Program-made: the position numbers and the translations under genes
In this document: piece after piece, positions 10,343-23,655 of the stretch
How the letters are laid out: each line of letters starts with the position of its first letter
Numbering within the stretch: position 1 is the first letter of the stretch
NCBI GenBank assembly: GCA_035772735.1
Contig: JASDFA010000010.1
Span: forward strand, 94,570,001 to 94,634,000
Direction: 5' to 3'
Length of the DNA stretch: 64,000 nucleotides
From: Datura wrightii
Taxonomy: Eukaryota > Streptophyta > Magnoliopsida > Solanales > Solanaceae
The notes under the pieces: generated by a model
The model's database searches: none
Seen by the model: the letters and a program-made list of their open reading frames with translations, nothing else
What the model was told of the DNA's origin: nothing

Positions 10343-11395
10343 CTATTGGCAGGTAGGACACTGGGCTACAAATTCTGCAATTTCTCTTTTCATACCTAGC
10401 CACCAGTAGTTTTCTTTGATATCATGGTACATTTTTGTCGCGCCAGTATGAAGAGAATAACGGGCATAATGTACCTCATTCATAATCTGCTGGCGGAGCC
10501 CTGAAACATCAGGAACACAGAGGCGGCCTTTACATAATAGCACTTCTTCCTCAGTTATCTGAAAATCTGGCGCTTTACCCTGCTGGATTCTGTCTTTAAG
10601 CTGGATCAGGTCAGGATCCTCATATTGCCGTTCTTTCACTTCCACCACTAATAATGACACAGCGGTATTCTGAATTACCGCTCTACCGTCCTCTGTTTCT
10701 GCTACATGAACGACTAGGCTAGCTAACTGATGTATCTCTCTGACCAATTCCCGCTGCTCGAGCTGCAAATACGCCAAACTCCCCATGGACTTACGATTGA
10801 GAGCATCTGCTACAACATTGGCTTTTCCCGGGTGATACAGAATATTCACGTCATAATCCTTTAATAGCTCTAACCAGCGACGTTGCCGCAGATTCAACTC
10901 CCTCTGAGTGAAGATATACTGTAGGCTCTTGTGATCTGTAAAAATATCAACATGGATGCCATACAGGTAATGTCTCCACATTTTCAAGGCGTGGATCACT
11001 GCGGCTAACTCCAGGTCGTGGGTAGGGTAATTCTTTTCGTGTTTCCTCAGCTATCTAGAAGCATATGCAATCACATTACCATGCTGCATCAACACACAAC
11101 CCAACCAGACTCCTGATGCGTCGCAATACACCGAATAACCTTCTGTACCTTCTGGCAACGCTAGCACTGGGGCGGAGGCCAATCTGTCTTTCAGTTCCTG
11201 GAAGCTCTGCTCGCGTGGCTCTGTCCACTGAAACTTTGCTGCTTTCTGCGTCAGTTTAGTCAGAGGTACTGCTATGGTAGAGAACCCTTCAACAAACCTC
11301 CTGTAATAACCTGCTAATCCCAGAAAACTACGGACCTCAGTCGGAGTGGTAGGCCTAGGCCATGATTTGACTGCTTCTATCTTCTGCGTGTCAAC
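10343..11395 (-). pseudogene. Element A: RNase H and integrase zinc-binding domain
   Basis: The segment lies in the pol frame between RT and integrase. RNase H blocks include VYCDASG, LELAAVIHA, IFTDHKSLQYI and NVVADALNRKS, giving the acidic residues of the active site. The HHCC finger (two His in HYARYSLH, two Cys in CPTC) follows near 10343-10470. Two TAG codons interrupt it, one replacing the expected Gln in the ASRQL-type motif near 11053, the other after CPTCQ at 10343. Confidence 0.82.
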
Positions 11396-12619
11396 CTATA
11401 TACTAGCATCCGACACAATGTTCCCTAGGAAGGCTGCTGAGTTAAGCCAGAATTCACAGTTGGACAACTTAGCATATAATTGGCGGTCCCTGAGGACCTG
11501 GAGTACTGTCCGTAAATGAGTCCGGTGATCTGCTTCAGAGCGAGAATACACCAGAATATCATCAATAAACACGATCACGAACAGGTCCAGGTATGGTCTG
11601 AAAATACTATTCATCAGGTCCATGAATACTGCTGGGGCATTCGTCAACCCAAAGGACATAACTAGAAATTCAAAGTGTCCATATCGGGTTCTGAACGCCG
11701 TTTTAGGAATATCTCTTTCACGTACCCGAACCTGATGATACTCGAACCGCAAGTCAATCTTAGAGAAGTATCTGGCTCCCTGTAACTGATCAAATAAATA
11801 ATCTATTCTGGGAAGCGGATACTTATTCTTTACTGTAACTTTGTTCAACTGCCGATAATCTATATACATACGGAGTGAGCCATCTTTCTTCCTCACAAAT
11901 AGAACTGGCGCACCCCATGGTGAAGTACTCAGCCTGATGAAACCTTTATCTAGCAAATCTTTCAACTGCTCCTTCAACTCTCTGAGTTCTGCAGGAGCCA
12001 TACGATACGGAGGAATTGATATAGGCTGAGTGCCTGGTAATAAATCAATAGAGAAATCTATTTCTCTTTCTGGGGGAATACCAGGTAACTCATCTGGAAA
12101 CACATCAGGGAACTCGTTCACCACCAGAACAGACTGGAGTGTCGGAGGTTCTGCTCGGACATCCTGAACCCTGACTAGGTGGTTGATACATCCCTTAGTT
12201 ATCAATTTCCTCGCCTGAAGGTAGGAAATAAACTTACCTTTTGGAGTAGCTGTGCTGCCTTTCCACTCTCGCACTGCCTCTCCTGGAAAGTGGAATCGGA
12301 CCGTCTTGGTCCAACATTCTACATTGGCGTAGCATGGCACTAGCCAATCCATACCCATTATGGCATTGAAGTCTATCATTTCTAGCTCTACCAGATCTAC
12401 TGTAGTCTGGCGGTCAGCAACCTCCACTGTACACCCTCGATAAATTCTACTAGCTATAATAGAGTCACCGACGGGCGTGGATACTAAAAAGGGCTGCTGC
12501 AATAATTCTGGTGCAATATTGAACTTTCGTGCCACAAATGGGGTGATATATGACAGAGTGGATCCTGGATCAATCAATACGTAAGTAGGGCATGAACAGA
12601 TAGTCATCGTACCTGTCAC
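11396..12619 (-). pseudogene. Element A: protease and reverse transcriptase
   Basis: A 407-codon open stretch. The aspartic protease motif is VLIDPGST (Asp17, about 12571), and a GMDW block follows. RT spans roughly residues 200-405 with LFVRKKDGSLRM, NKYPLPRID, MSFGLTNAP and the catalytic FIDD at about 11552-11563. The stop is a TAG after SDASI. The beginning of the protease region lies upstream of the Met used here, since the frame is open to about 12750. Confidence 0.85.
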
Positions 12620-12649
12620 TACATCTGGCGACGCCTCTGAGTCATGTCT

Positions 12650-14035
12650 CTCTGGTAGTGCATAAGTACAGTTCGAGCCCGTACCTGAACTGGAAGCTCC
12701 TGATCTACCTCGGCCTCTGCCTACTGAACCTAAAGGCCCACGCCCTGCTGGGGCTGCTGGAGTCCGTGGCCCTGCGGATCACCTGTCCTGACTGTCTCTA
12801 CTCCCCTGACCTTTGGTCGACAATCTCTCATCCGATGCCCCTCATGTCCGTAAATATAACACCTAGTGGAGCCATATCTACAAGCTTCGGAGTGTGGTCG
12901 ATTACAATAGGGGCAGAGTAAGGGTGCAAATATGCTCTGTTCTCCCCTTCTGTACTGCGGGGAATCTACTGTTCTGGAATTGCCACTGGGCTCTGACTTC
13001 CCTCTACGAACATATCTACCTCGCTGCTGCTGCTGCGGTGGAGGTGGGGGTCTATTTGATAGTCGAGGCCTGGGTCCTCTCTGAGCTTCCCTTTGTATGT
13101 CATTTGGTCTGTCTCTGTGGCACTGTTCCTGACTGGTCTGTCTATTATTCTGTTGCCGCTGTCTAAGACCCTCAATGGTTTGAGCAAAGGCCTGTACTCG
13201 GGCGATATCCATATCCTCTCGTAATGTAGCCGTCATACATGCCTCAGTATATTCTGGGTTCAGACCCCATAATAAATCTGTGAACTCTAGCTAGATAGCA
13301 TCAACAATTACTGGAGCATAACGGGCTAAGGAGTCAAACTATAAAGCATACTCATGTACACTCCTCGACCCCTACTCTAAATGCAGAAACTGGTCCATCT
13401 GGGCCTGCCGGACCTCTCGTGGCAAAAAATGGTCTAGAAAGGCCTCCGAGAAGCTGGTCCAGGTCGGAGGGGTAACATCTCTCCCTCGGGACCTTTCCCA
13501 ACTTTCATACCACAATATAGCTATATCCCATAACCGGAACACTGCCAGCTCAACAGATTCTGAAGGGGTCACATGCATAACTCGGAATATCCTCTGCATC
13601 TAATCTAGAAAGTCCTGAGGCTCCTCTACCTGATCTAACCCTGTAAACTGCGGGGGACCCAATGCCAAAAGTTCCCGGACTCTAGAACTACCTGACCCAC
13701 CTGAAGACTCTGCTGCTACAGGTGGCACTGGCTGGCGCTGTGTGGTTATCATCTGTGCCAACATAACTACAGTGCTACAAACCTCCTGATCTGATGGCGA
13801 CGGCACAGGAGCTATCGGGGGCGGTGTAGCGCCCAACGGCTCCTAATTTGAGGGGGACTGTTGAGAGGGCTGTGATGAAGCCTCTATATCGCCCTCAGAT
13901 CAGACCGACTCTAACTGAAGTTAAGGCACCCTGCTGGTGCCTTCTCCTACTGCTGTGTCTAGTCTTTTGCCTGTGGCAAGGTGTCGCTGATCTGTCATTC
14001 TTATCTGTAGACAAAGGATACGATAAGTTTTAGGA
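12650..14035 (-). pseudogene. Element A: gag
   Basis: Open pieces at 13836-13600, 13599-13372 and 13236-12730 share one frame, separated by TAG codons (four between 13605 and 13240). The central gag domain is recognisable by WYESWERSRG, WTSFSEAFLDHFLPREVR and DSLARYAP. A Pro/Gln/Arg-rich linker precedes two zinc knuckles: CPYCNRPHSEAC (12880-12915) and a second one (12820-12861) whose second Cys is Tyr. The frame changes by one between the knuckle and protease near 12780. The start region 13840-14035 is too decayed to place the initiator. Confidence 0.75.
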
Positions 14036-14197
14036 ACTCGACCCTATATTGTACTATGCTATGGCACGACTGAGTATGAAAGAAGAGTAACCATCCCATC
14101 ATGCCTCGCAGCCTCGTGCCTATAGTATGTGGTGCACAACACATCCATAGACAAGACTCTACTTAGCACGGCTTGCAGACTCCCTAGGACACGACCT
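14036..14197 (-). other. Leader of element A between PBS and gag
   Basis: About 160 bp of untranslated-type sequence between the PBS and the first gag-like codons. I see no further signal. Confidence 0.5.
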
Positions 14198-14210
14198 GCT
14201 CTGATACCAA
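14198..14210 (-). promoter_or_regulatory. Primer binding site of element A
   Basis: On the minus strand TTGGTATCAGAGC is complementary to the 3' end of initiator Met tRNA, three bases downstream of the 5' LTR end. Confidence 0.9.
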
Positions 14211-14213
14211 GTT

Positions 14214-16865
14214 AATCACACCCCGCCTTGGGGGGTATGACTGGCACCTGGTGCCCTACTAGGACCTGAACTGCTAGACTACTGAGCCTAAGCACATCTG
14301 GTGCCTGGCTGGCTCTAACTCAGATTTAGGGAAACAACGAGCTATATAACGACTGTAAATACAGCCTCCGGCCGACTAGGCCTATAGCCACCTGTATGAA
14401 ACTTTAGCTAACCAGAAACACACTTACAAAGGGGAAACCTATGCGGGCCGACAAGGCCACCATGCTGTCTAGTTATCTGTAACCCCACAATAAAATGCTG
14501 AATAACTACGTGACCGGCAAGGTCACCACTACTGTCAAACTAAGGCCTCACACGGCCAACATAAACTGAAATGCTAAACAGCCATAACAAACTGCGCGGC
14601 CTCACATGACCGGCTTAACTGACCACAGGGAAATATATACAGACTGCAAGCCTTCAGGAATACTGATAAGATGGTTGGGATAGGGCCCCGACCTACCCGT
14701 ACTGTACAACAAAAGAGAAATTATATAAACCTTTGAAATATCAAGCTCCGGATGACAGGAGCTGATGACTCTGCGTTGGCTAGGATCACGAGGGATCACC
14801 TCCTCGTCTATGAGTACCTGCAGGCAAGTAATGTAGTGCTCCATTGGGCGTCAGTACCACTGGTACCGAGTATGCAAAGCAACTGAAATAATACAACTGA
14901 ATATAGATAACATAACTAACAAGTCTGTGAGCAGAAGATAACTGAATCTGAAGAGCTGATAGGAACTAGATCAAACCTTTCTGCACTGATAGGCAGGAGC
15001 GTATCTATAGTCACGGCGGCCTGCTGTCTATTAACTCATATATATAAAACACATAAATACATATACATTTAGCAAGCAAAGCCAATACTAACCCCCATAA
15101 GCCGGATGGCACCAAGCAAACAAACAATCTATATACCCCTACCCGGGTCAAAACCAACCAAAAATAAGTCACTCCACTCATTTTCTCACTTCAGAGCTCC
15201 TCTACCAGCCCCCTGAGTCTCCAGCTCAGGCTATAGCCTCCGATATAAGCAACCGTGTCTGGGTCCGAAGGACTCCTGTGTAGATAGTAATAGATAGGGT
15301 CTGGATCCCCGGACACGAACTCAACGGGGCTATCTGAAACCGGAGCTACACCTATAATAACTGAAGGTATAGACAGTAAAAGATAGGGTCTGGTCCCCTG
15401 GACACAAAACTCAATAGGGCTATTTGAAACCGGAACTGCACCTGTAATGCTGATCAGACTGCTGTGGGGAAAGCTTCATCCCATCTTCGTCCAAGCTGGG
15501 GATGGCATGCCACACCTCAGAGTGATGTAAAACCCACCCGATCAGTGGGCGACACGATTACCAACCCAGGGGCGGCGAGGACGCTCAATAAGGTGCCCTC
15601 ACGCCATATCAAGTCTCAACAAACAAATAGCACATATAAATAACAAGCATGTATAATTGAAAAAGACTATTTGAAAGCTGATTTCTTATTCTGATATGTT
15701 TCTGTACTAAACTGCTTCTTTACTGATTATACTGATTCTGAGATCTTTCTTTAACTGTTGGATAATCTGTAGCTAGGGTACTATCTGTCTGAATGGCTAA
15801 TCTGTAGCCAATATCTCGTCTGTTTGAATGGCTAGTTTGTAGCCATGAAACTGCCTGTCTATCTGGTTTTACTTTACTAGCTTATATTCTGAAAATCTGT
15901 TTCTTTTTATTCTATAACATGCTTGCTAATCATACAATAAGCTATACTGAATCTGGAATGCTAACTCGCCCTCTGGCGCATGCTTTTCTATCTTTCGGAC
16001 TAAAATACGATACGACAACACAAACCAGAATTTACTAAACTTATTCAATTCCCAACATTCAACTCCAAGAATTTCAAATACGGAGTTTACTATGATTCAC
16101 AAAGCTAAGACTTACGAACTTGCCGAAGAACAACTTCACATACCTTAACCTTAAGTTATCCGACCGTCGGACGAGGCTCGGTCAGTATTCCAACTAAATC
16201 TCCCAACTGCATTCATAAACATGTCAATTAGTACTAAATACAACACTATTCTGAAGGACGACGTCACTTTCGATATAATTATAGCCTAAACTTAGGCTTA
16301 TCGAAAGACGGTCAAAAACTTGCTATTTTCCAGAGGTCCAGAAGGGAGAAGTATTCACTTCACGGCTAGGAGCACATAGACACTAGTTTGGAGCAATTCC
16401 ACTTACCATAGTCTGGTAGCTCGACGATTCGTCGATCATATTTCGCGACACAAAATCCGTAGGAATGCTCCCTGCTGCTAAATACCTCAGTATCTGGAGT
16501 TAATTTAAGTTTGGACTATGTTTGGCAGCGTAATCGAACGATTATATATTAACCTTCTTCGTCCCTCTCTGTTTTCTACGTTTCTCTGGAAATTTTCAAT
16601 GATTTAAATGAAATTAAACCTAAGTGGGGCTTTATATACTTGGGCCTGGACTAGCCCAACGTGTCATAGAGCCAACGCGGAGGCTCCACCTCCGTGACAC
16701 GTTGCCATCGTGGAGGGGCTCTGCCCGGGCTCCTTCCGCGATGGTTCGACAGGCTACTCGTTCGATCCTTTCCCGGGCCTTTCCCTAGCACGTATGACTT
16801 TCAAATATGCTTAACCAATGCGCGAATAGGCCATCTAGGTGCCGGGAATCTTATGGGGTATAACA
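14214..16865 (-). repeat. 5' LTR of element A (2652 bp)
   Basis: It starts TGTTATACCCC on the minus strand (16865 leftward) and ends GGTGTGATT, with the canonical final CA changed. It carries a TATA-like box at 16631-16640 and, further downstream, repeated short motifs (TATAGGGTCTGG-type repeats near 15290-15440). The small open frames in it (for example 14602-14844 and 16694-16897) are not coding. Confidence 0.9.
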
Positions 16866-16870
16866 GTACT
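16866..16870. repeat. Target site duplication of element A (right)
   Basis: GTACT, identical to 8151-8155. Confidence 0.9.
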
Positions 16871-19436
16871 ATTATATATATGCAGGATAAAATATAAAAA
16901 AGGAATATGTCTGTGGAAATTAATATTTATTTTTACTACAATTATTGGGAAGCATTGTAGTAAGCATAGTAAGACCAGTCCTCATCATTGGTATTTAGGG
17001 TAGATAGACGATGTTGCCGAGTATATGCATTTCCAATACTTAGTCTACACTTTCTACATCTTTCCAAGCAGAAAATTAGTCCTTGTTATTTTCCTTTAGG
17101 TTAGGATTAGGAGGGACAATTCGAGAATCTCCAATTTTGAGTTCGTTGAATTTCATTGATGTTTAATCTAAAGATTTTGAGCCTTATTGATTGTTACTTT
17201 AAAAGCTTGAATTTATTATTGTATTTGGAATTCAAATCAATTTTAAAACCCTGTTTCTAGATTTAGATGGTGAATATCTTTTTAGAAGGGTAATCCTCAA
17301 TTGTCGAACAATTTTAAAGAAGTTGTTTTAATTTGTTTTTGTGAAAATTTTATAGTGGTGTTATTTAAACCAATTGGAGATATTCTAAGAAGGGTTCCTA
17401 TAAATATATGAAGTTGTTTGGTAGATATTTGGACTAATTTTGAAAATATATTATGACTAAAAATAAAATAAAAAAGATTCATCAATGTAGCTAGCGATGT
17501 ATATAAACTTTTAAATATTGTATAGAAGGAGGACAAATAAAGAAATTTGGTTTGTCTGTATTTGAATCAATGAGAAATACTAAAGGTTTGAAATTAATTT
17601 CTTATTTTCCATGGTTGTGAGTAATAGTTAACATCTATGTCACTCATATAGTCCCTCGACTTAAAAGTATTCAACATGAAGCTCCATTTTCCTAATAAAA
17701 ACAAATGTAGTACCAATAATACCTTATGATAGAGTAGTTAAACATGAATTTTCCATCTTTTAGATGTTTTATGATAATGTGCTTCACTAGATATACATTT
17801 GACGGGTAAAAAATTTTGTATTAGTCTCATCTCGAGAGCTCATCCTTTAACCTAGATTTCGTATGTTAGTTTGGAAGCATACCCTCCTCGCATTATAAGC
17901 TAGTCATGAAGTAGTAGACTTTAACTTTAATTACATGATGAAATTTCATTTTCTGGAAAAGATCTAAATTTGTATTGTACCTCCAAGAATTGCTCAATTT
18001 CTTCTATTTTTCTCTTATTTACTTTTGGCTATGACTTAAAATTAATTATTGTGCTTGAGTTGGAGCTTTGTTGATGGTCAACACTAAAGATAGGACTGTT
18101 CCTTGTGATGTAAGTATCATTATACCTAATATAATGGATGAAAAAATTATTCAAATTTGCAATATATAGGCATCAATTGGTTTCCTAGTCCTTTATTTTC
18201 CCGATCTTGTGAATTAGTGGCCAAATTTCCAAATAAATTATGTATTTCCCAATTGAAAAAGGTAATAAGTGAAATTTTTAGATAGTATCGGATACAATTC
18301 AAATATGTAGTATTACACATAGAGAGGATGTCCTTGCAACTAACATATCACAGAATATAATGGTCAGTCCATATGTATTTCAAGTAAACATAGGTGGACC
18401 GCCAATTTTATGCAACAAGCATTCTACGATCTTCAAAAAATCACCCCTTTGAGCTACACAAGCAATAGTAGAAGTATAAGGAGTTACGATAGTTAAATTT
18501 TATGAAGGAGCAGAGGTTGTTATTGTTGGGTTTGTACAGCACAACAACAATGACAATGATGATTATAGAGAAAAAGATCTAGTGGTAATACTAAAGAATG
18601 GTGACACTGCATAATAAATAACTATAGTGCATGAGTGAAAACAAAGTCTATGAGATTCAATATATATTTTGTAGGTATTTGTTTGGGTAGTATACTCATC
18701 CTAATTGGAGAAAAACTATGTGAAAAGTGATTGACTAAAATTGTGGTAAAAAAATTACTACTTATTCATTGATTAATGACATTCTTTTGTGTGGTCGGGA
18801 TTACTATCCATTGCATAAAGAGGTTTTGTGTATAAAATCAGAAATTTTAAAATTATAACTAGGTTTTGAGGTTAATCGAGGTTTAGTGATTACTTTGGAC
18901 ACATATCGACACATTTCTTGGTCTACATGCTTCCTCTAACCAATATATGTATATGGTACCTCTGTCCACGAAAGTTTTGACATTTGAAAAGAAATCATAG
19001 TGTTTTTTCCTCTATTAGAATTTGAACATAAGACTGCATGACTCTTATACTTTCTTGACCGCATATAACACTGTCCATTTATGAAATCATAAAAGGATAC
19101 ATATAATAAGATTGACTGGAGTTAAATGTCATATCCTTCATATATCATTAAAATGACAACAATAACATATATAGATGAACAATGAGAATGAGATTCATAA
19201 CTAGGAAATACTATTAAATGACAAGATGAAAAAATAAAAGTATTGTATGCTTAATTAACTTCCTTAGCATGTCCATCATTCTCCTCTCCATCAATGTTAT
19301 AATTACAAGAAATTTCATTTTCATTGAGTTGTTTATTTCTTTCACTAAGGCTAGATCTCTTATCGACAAATAACTTTAACACACCACTAATTTCTCTAAC
19401 ATCATGTTTATCAAATCAATTTTTTGCCTCAATAAT

Positions 19437-19628
19437 TTAGTTGAAGAGGTTCTCCATTTCCTTCTCCTTAGTCGATTTCTCTGTTTTGTTAATATAATTT
19501 TCATGGGCATTCACTATTAATTCAAGGTAGTTCTCATGCTTGACCGACTTGTTCAGCCTTTTGTTCTTACAAAAAGCTATATAATCTTTTACTATATCTT
19601 TAGCCTGAGATAGAGATGCCAAAAGCAT
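19437..19628 (-). pseudogene. Coding-like fragment, left arm of copy 3
   Basis: A 63-codon frame, close to the apparent consensus of the array. After its TAG the same frame continues for about 57 further codons (through SSLSER and KQLNENE) to a stop near 19255, giving the best view of the roughly 120-residue ancestral fragment. No family was recognised. Confidence 0.4.
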
Positions 19629-19955
19629 TATTTACTCCTAGAGTAAAAACAATTAGACTTATTCCTATATCACATAGAATAGACATCGCTTTTTCTTACT
19701 AATATAGTGATTATAATGTCTTATCTAGAATTAAACATTTTGTTATAGATCGAGATTCCTAGTAGTAGTAACCCCCTTTCTTCTTCTTCTTCTTATTTTT
19801 TACCCAAATATGAATAGAAATGGGGAATCTCGATCTAATAATGGAAAGTTTTATTCTAGATAAGTCATTAGAATAACTATATAAGAAAGCAAAAGAAATA
19901 TCTATTCTATGTGATATAGAAATCGGTCTAATTATTTTTACACCATGAGTAAACA

Positions 19956-20177
19956 ATGCTTTTGGTATCTCTATCCCAGGTTAAAGATATAGTAAAGGAC
20001 TATTTAGCTTTTTCTAAAAACGAAAGGCTAAACAATTCATTCAAGCATGAAAACTACCTTGAACTAACAGTAAATGCCCATGAAAATTATGTTAACATAA
20101 TAGAGAAACTGGTAAAGGTAAAGAAAATGGAGAACCTCTTCAACCAAATTGTTGAGGCAGAAAAACGATTTGATTAA
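19956..20177 (+). pseudogene. Coding-like fragment, right arm of copy 3
   Basis: A 73-codon frame that reads through the Gln codon and ends at a TAA just after KRFD, where the left arm reads Lys. Confidence 0.4.
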
Positions 20178-20276
20178 CATGATGTTAGAGAAATTAATGG
20201 TTTATTAAAGTTATCTTTCATTAAGAGGACAAACCTTAACTCAATGAAAATGAAATTGCTTCTGGTTACAACATTG

Positions 20277-20284
20277 TAGAGAGA

Positions 20285-20346
<62 letters not shown>

Positions 20347-20374
20347 AAGAGATAGATAGATAGATGGATGGATG
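20277..20374. repeat. (GA)n microsatellite, copy 3
   Basis: The longest GA tract of the first array, followed by (GATA)3 and (GATG)2. Confidence 0.9.
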
Positions 20375-23300
20375 AAATGACCATTAAATAATTAAAAGTT
20401 TATTCACATAATTTGGCAATTTTAGGAATAAAATAATTGCATAATCTTGTTTTAAAGGTATTTATTAATTACAATCCTAAATAGAATAATATCCTGAGCT
20501 GGCAAATGCAAATGGTCAACTTTTTATACAACATCTTGTATATTAAGTTAGAAACATACTCTAATTAATTTGTCACCAAAAGACATATAATATCTTACTA
20601 AAGTAAAAAAAAAAGAAAAAATAAATATATCTCTTTCGGTTTCATTTTATAAATGCATTAATGATTTTCTTATTCAGGTAAATTTGAAGTAATGATCCGA
20701 GGTTAACATAAACTTAGTTATAGTTCTAGCTTATTAGAAATCTTAGTAGTTAAATAATCTCAAATATAATAAAGATTTGTTATGTGAATTGTTAAATATT
20801 AACGTAATTATAACGTTCTAAAAATGATTATTCCACAATCCATAAAATTGGATATAAAACAACTAGCTTATACACTGAGGGTGTTATTTATTTGTGTTAT
20901 CAGAGAAATTAATACCTATATAAATTTTTGTCTAAAATAATGTGTTTGGTTAGTCTCTTCATATAATTATAAATCCCACAAAATTGATGCAACTTGGCAG
21001 TACTAAATAGATAATAGTCGTATTAACTAATGTGTGACTCTATGTACTATTATATATATGCAGGATAAAATATATAAAAGGAATATGTCCATGGAAATTT
21101 ATATTTATTTTTACTACAATTATTGAGAAGCGTGGAAGTAAGGACAGTAAGACCAATCCTCCTCATCGGTATGTAGGGTAGATCGACGATGTTGATGAGT
21201 ACATATGTTTCCAATACTTAGTCTACACTTTCTGCACCTTTCCAAGCAGCAAATTAGTCCTTGTTATTTTCCTTTCGGTTAGGATTAGGAGGGACAATTC
21301 GAGAATCTCCAATTTTCAGTTCTTATAATTTCATTGAAGTTTAATCTAAAGATTGTGAGCCCTATTGATTGTTACTTTAAAATAATGAATTTATTGTTGT
21401 ATTTGGAGTTCAAATAAATGTTAAAACCCGGTTTTAGATTTGGATGGTGAAAACCACATTAGAAGGGTAATCCTCAATTGTCGAACAAGTTTAAAGAAGT
21501 TGTTTTAATTTGTTTTTGTGAAAATTTTATAGTGGTGTTATTTAAACCTAATGGAGATAGTCTAAGAAGGGTTCCTATAATATATGAAGTATTTGGTAAA
21601 TATTTAGACTAATTTTGAAAATATATTATGACTAAAAAAAACAAAAAAGATTCATTAATATAGCTAGCGGTTTATATAAACTTTTACATATTGTATAGAA
21701 GGAGGACAAATAAAGAAATTTGGTTTGTCTATATTTGAATCAATATGAAATACTAAAGGTTTGAAATTAATTTCCTATTTCCCATGGTTGTGAGTAATAG
21801 TTAACATCTATGTCACTCATAGAGTCCCTCGAGTTAAAAGTATTCAACATGAAGCTCCATTTCCCTAATAAAAACAAATATAGTACCAATAATACCTTAT
21901 GATAGAGTAGTTAAACATGAATTTTCCATCTTTTAGATATTTTAGGATGATGTGCTTCACTAGATATATAATTGATGAGTTTAAATTCGGTATTAGTCTG
22001 ATCTTGAGAGCTCAACCTTTAACCTAGATTTCGTATGTTAGTTTGGAAGCATACCCTCCTCACATTATAAGCTAGTCATGAAGTAGTATACTTTAACTTA
22101 AATTACATGATGAAGTTTCATTTTATAGAATAGATCTAAATTTGTATTTTACCTTAAAGAATTGCTCAATTGCTTCTGTTATTCTCTTATATAATTTTGG
22201 CTATGACTTAAAATTAATTATTGTGCTTAAATTGGAGCTTTGTTGATGGTCAAGACTAAAAATAGGACTGTTTCCTTGTAATGTAAGTATCATTATACCT
22301 AATATAATGGATGAAAAATTATTTAAATTTGCAATATATAGGCATCAATTTGTTTTCTAGTCCTTTATATTCCTGATCTTGTAAATTAGTGGCCAAATTT
22401 TCACTAAATTTCTGTATTTGTCAATTGAAAAAGGTAATAAGTGAAATTTATAGATAGTATCGGATACAATTCAAATAAGTAGTATTACACATAGAGAGGA
22501 TGTCCTTGCAACTAACGTATCACAGGATAATAATGGTCATTCAATAAGAATTTCAAGTAAACATAGGTGGACCGCCAATTTTATGCATACAACATTCTAC
22601 GATCTTCCAAAAATCACCCCTTTGAGCTACACAAGCAATAGTAGAAGTATAAGGAGTTACGATAGTTAAATTTTATGAAGAAGCAGAGGTTGTTATTGTT
22701 GGGTTTGTACAGCACAACAACAATGACAATGATGATTATAGAGAAAGAGATCTAGTGGTAATACTAAAGAATGGTGACAGTGCGTACTAAATAACTCTAG
22801 TGCTTGAGTCAAAAACAAGTGTATGAGATCCAATATATATTTTTTAGGTATTTGTTTGGTTAGTATACTCATCCTAATTGGACAAAAACTATGTGAAAAG
22901 TGATTGACTAAAATTGTGGCAAAAGAATTACTAGTTATTTATTGATTAATGATATTCTTTTGTGTGGTCGGGATTACTATCCATTGCATAAAAAGGTTTA
23001 TTGTATAAAACCCGAAATTTTACAATTATAACTAGGTTTCGCGGTAAATCGAGGTTTGGTGATTAGTTTGGACACATTTTGACACATTTCTTTGTCTATA
23101 TTCTTCCTCTATCCAATACATGTATATGGTACCTCTGTCCATGAAAGTTTTGACATATTAAAAGAAACCATAGTGTTTCTTCCTCTATAAGAATTTGAAC
23201 ATAAGAATGCATGACTCTTATACTTTCTTGACCGCATATAACACCGTTCTTTTTTGAAATCTTAAAAGGATACATATAAAAAGATTGATTGGAGTTAAAT

Positions 23301-23413
23301 ATAATATCCTTCATATATCATTAAAATGACAACAATAACATATATAGATGAACAATGAGAATGAGATTCATAACTAGGAAATGCTATTAAATGACAAGAT
23401 GAAAAAAAAAGTA

Positions 23414-23418
23414 TTATA
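23414..23418. repeat. Target site duplication of element E (left)
   Basis: TTATA, repeated at 25636-25640. Other copies read AGTATTATATGCTTAATT at this site with no insertion. Confidence 0.88.
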
Positions 23419-23645
23419 TGTTATGAAATAATAAAGAAAGAACAAGAATATTATAGATAAAGAGAGAAGTTCTTATTTCTCTTGATCGGATGAAATACAA
23501 TGAAGGAGAACCCCTCTATTTATAGGGATAATTTCTCCTAGCTTTTCTCCAAAAGATAGACTTTCACTATAACATAAACACATGTATCCACTACAATACA
23601 AATACCTTTATAGACATTCATTATAATACAAATATGTTTATAACA
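23419..23645 (-). repeat. 3' LTR of element E
   Basis: 227 bp, with a TATTTATAGG box-like sequence (23516-23525 on the plus strand; the minus strand reads CCTATAAATA, a plausible TATA box). Confidence 0.88.
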
Positions 23646-23655
23646 CTCCCCCTTG
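23646..23655 (-). promoter_or_regulatory. Polypurine tract of element E
   Basis: On the minus strand CAAGGGGGAG abuts the 3' LTR. Confidence 0.8.

Larger units (their letters stand above)
8156..16865 (-). mobile_element. Ty3-type LTR retrotransposon A (Tekay/Del-like), full structure, broken frames
   Basis: The 8.71 kb element lies on the minus strand. Its 5' LTR is at 14214-16865, PBS at 14198-14210, gag and pol at 14000-9221, PPT at 8960-8975 and 3' LTR at 8156-8959. Termini are TGTTATACCCC and GGTGTGACA with a 5-bp TSD. The order PR-RT-RH-INT-chromodomain-like assigns it to plant chromoviruses. At least eight in-frame stops, all TAG, and one frame change between gag and pol make it non-coding today. 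The 3' LTR has lost 1.85 kb relative to the 5' LTR. It is much more GC-rich than its surroundings. Confidence 0.95.
5033..17890. repeat. 4.15 kb satellite unit, copy 2, split by element A
   Basis: Removing element A and one target duplication (8715 bp) leaves a unit of about 4.14 kb. The satellite parts are 5033-8155 and 16866-17890. The sequence from 16866 resumes exactly where 8155 stopped when compared with copies 3 to 5. Confidence 0.88.
19289..20275. repeat. Foldback of unit copy 3
   Basis: The left arm is about 19289-19757 and the right arm about 19823-20275. The loop carries CCCCCTTTCTTCTTCTTC. Both arms keep their open frames. Confidence 0.87.
17891..22062. repeat. 4.15 kb satellite unit, copy 3 (uninterrupted)
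   Basis: The best reference copy, about 4.17 kb with no insertion. It has the same internal order: exon-like relic near 18475-18615, hairpin 19289-20275, long GA tract, then AT-rich sequence to the next anchor at 22063. Confidence 0.9.

Noticed and set aside
14602..14844. 80-codon minus-strand frame in the 5' LTR of element A as an accessory gene
   Set aside because: It lies wholly inside the LTR. The solo LTR equivalent (about 40790-41020) reads differently and no known domain is visible.
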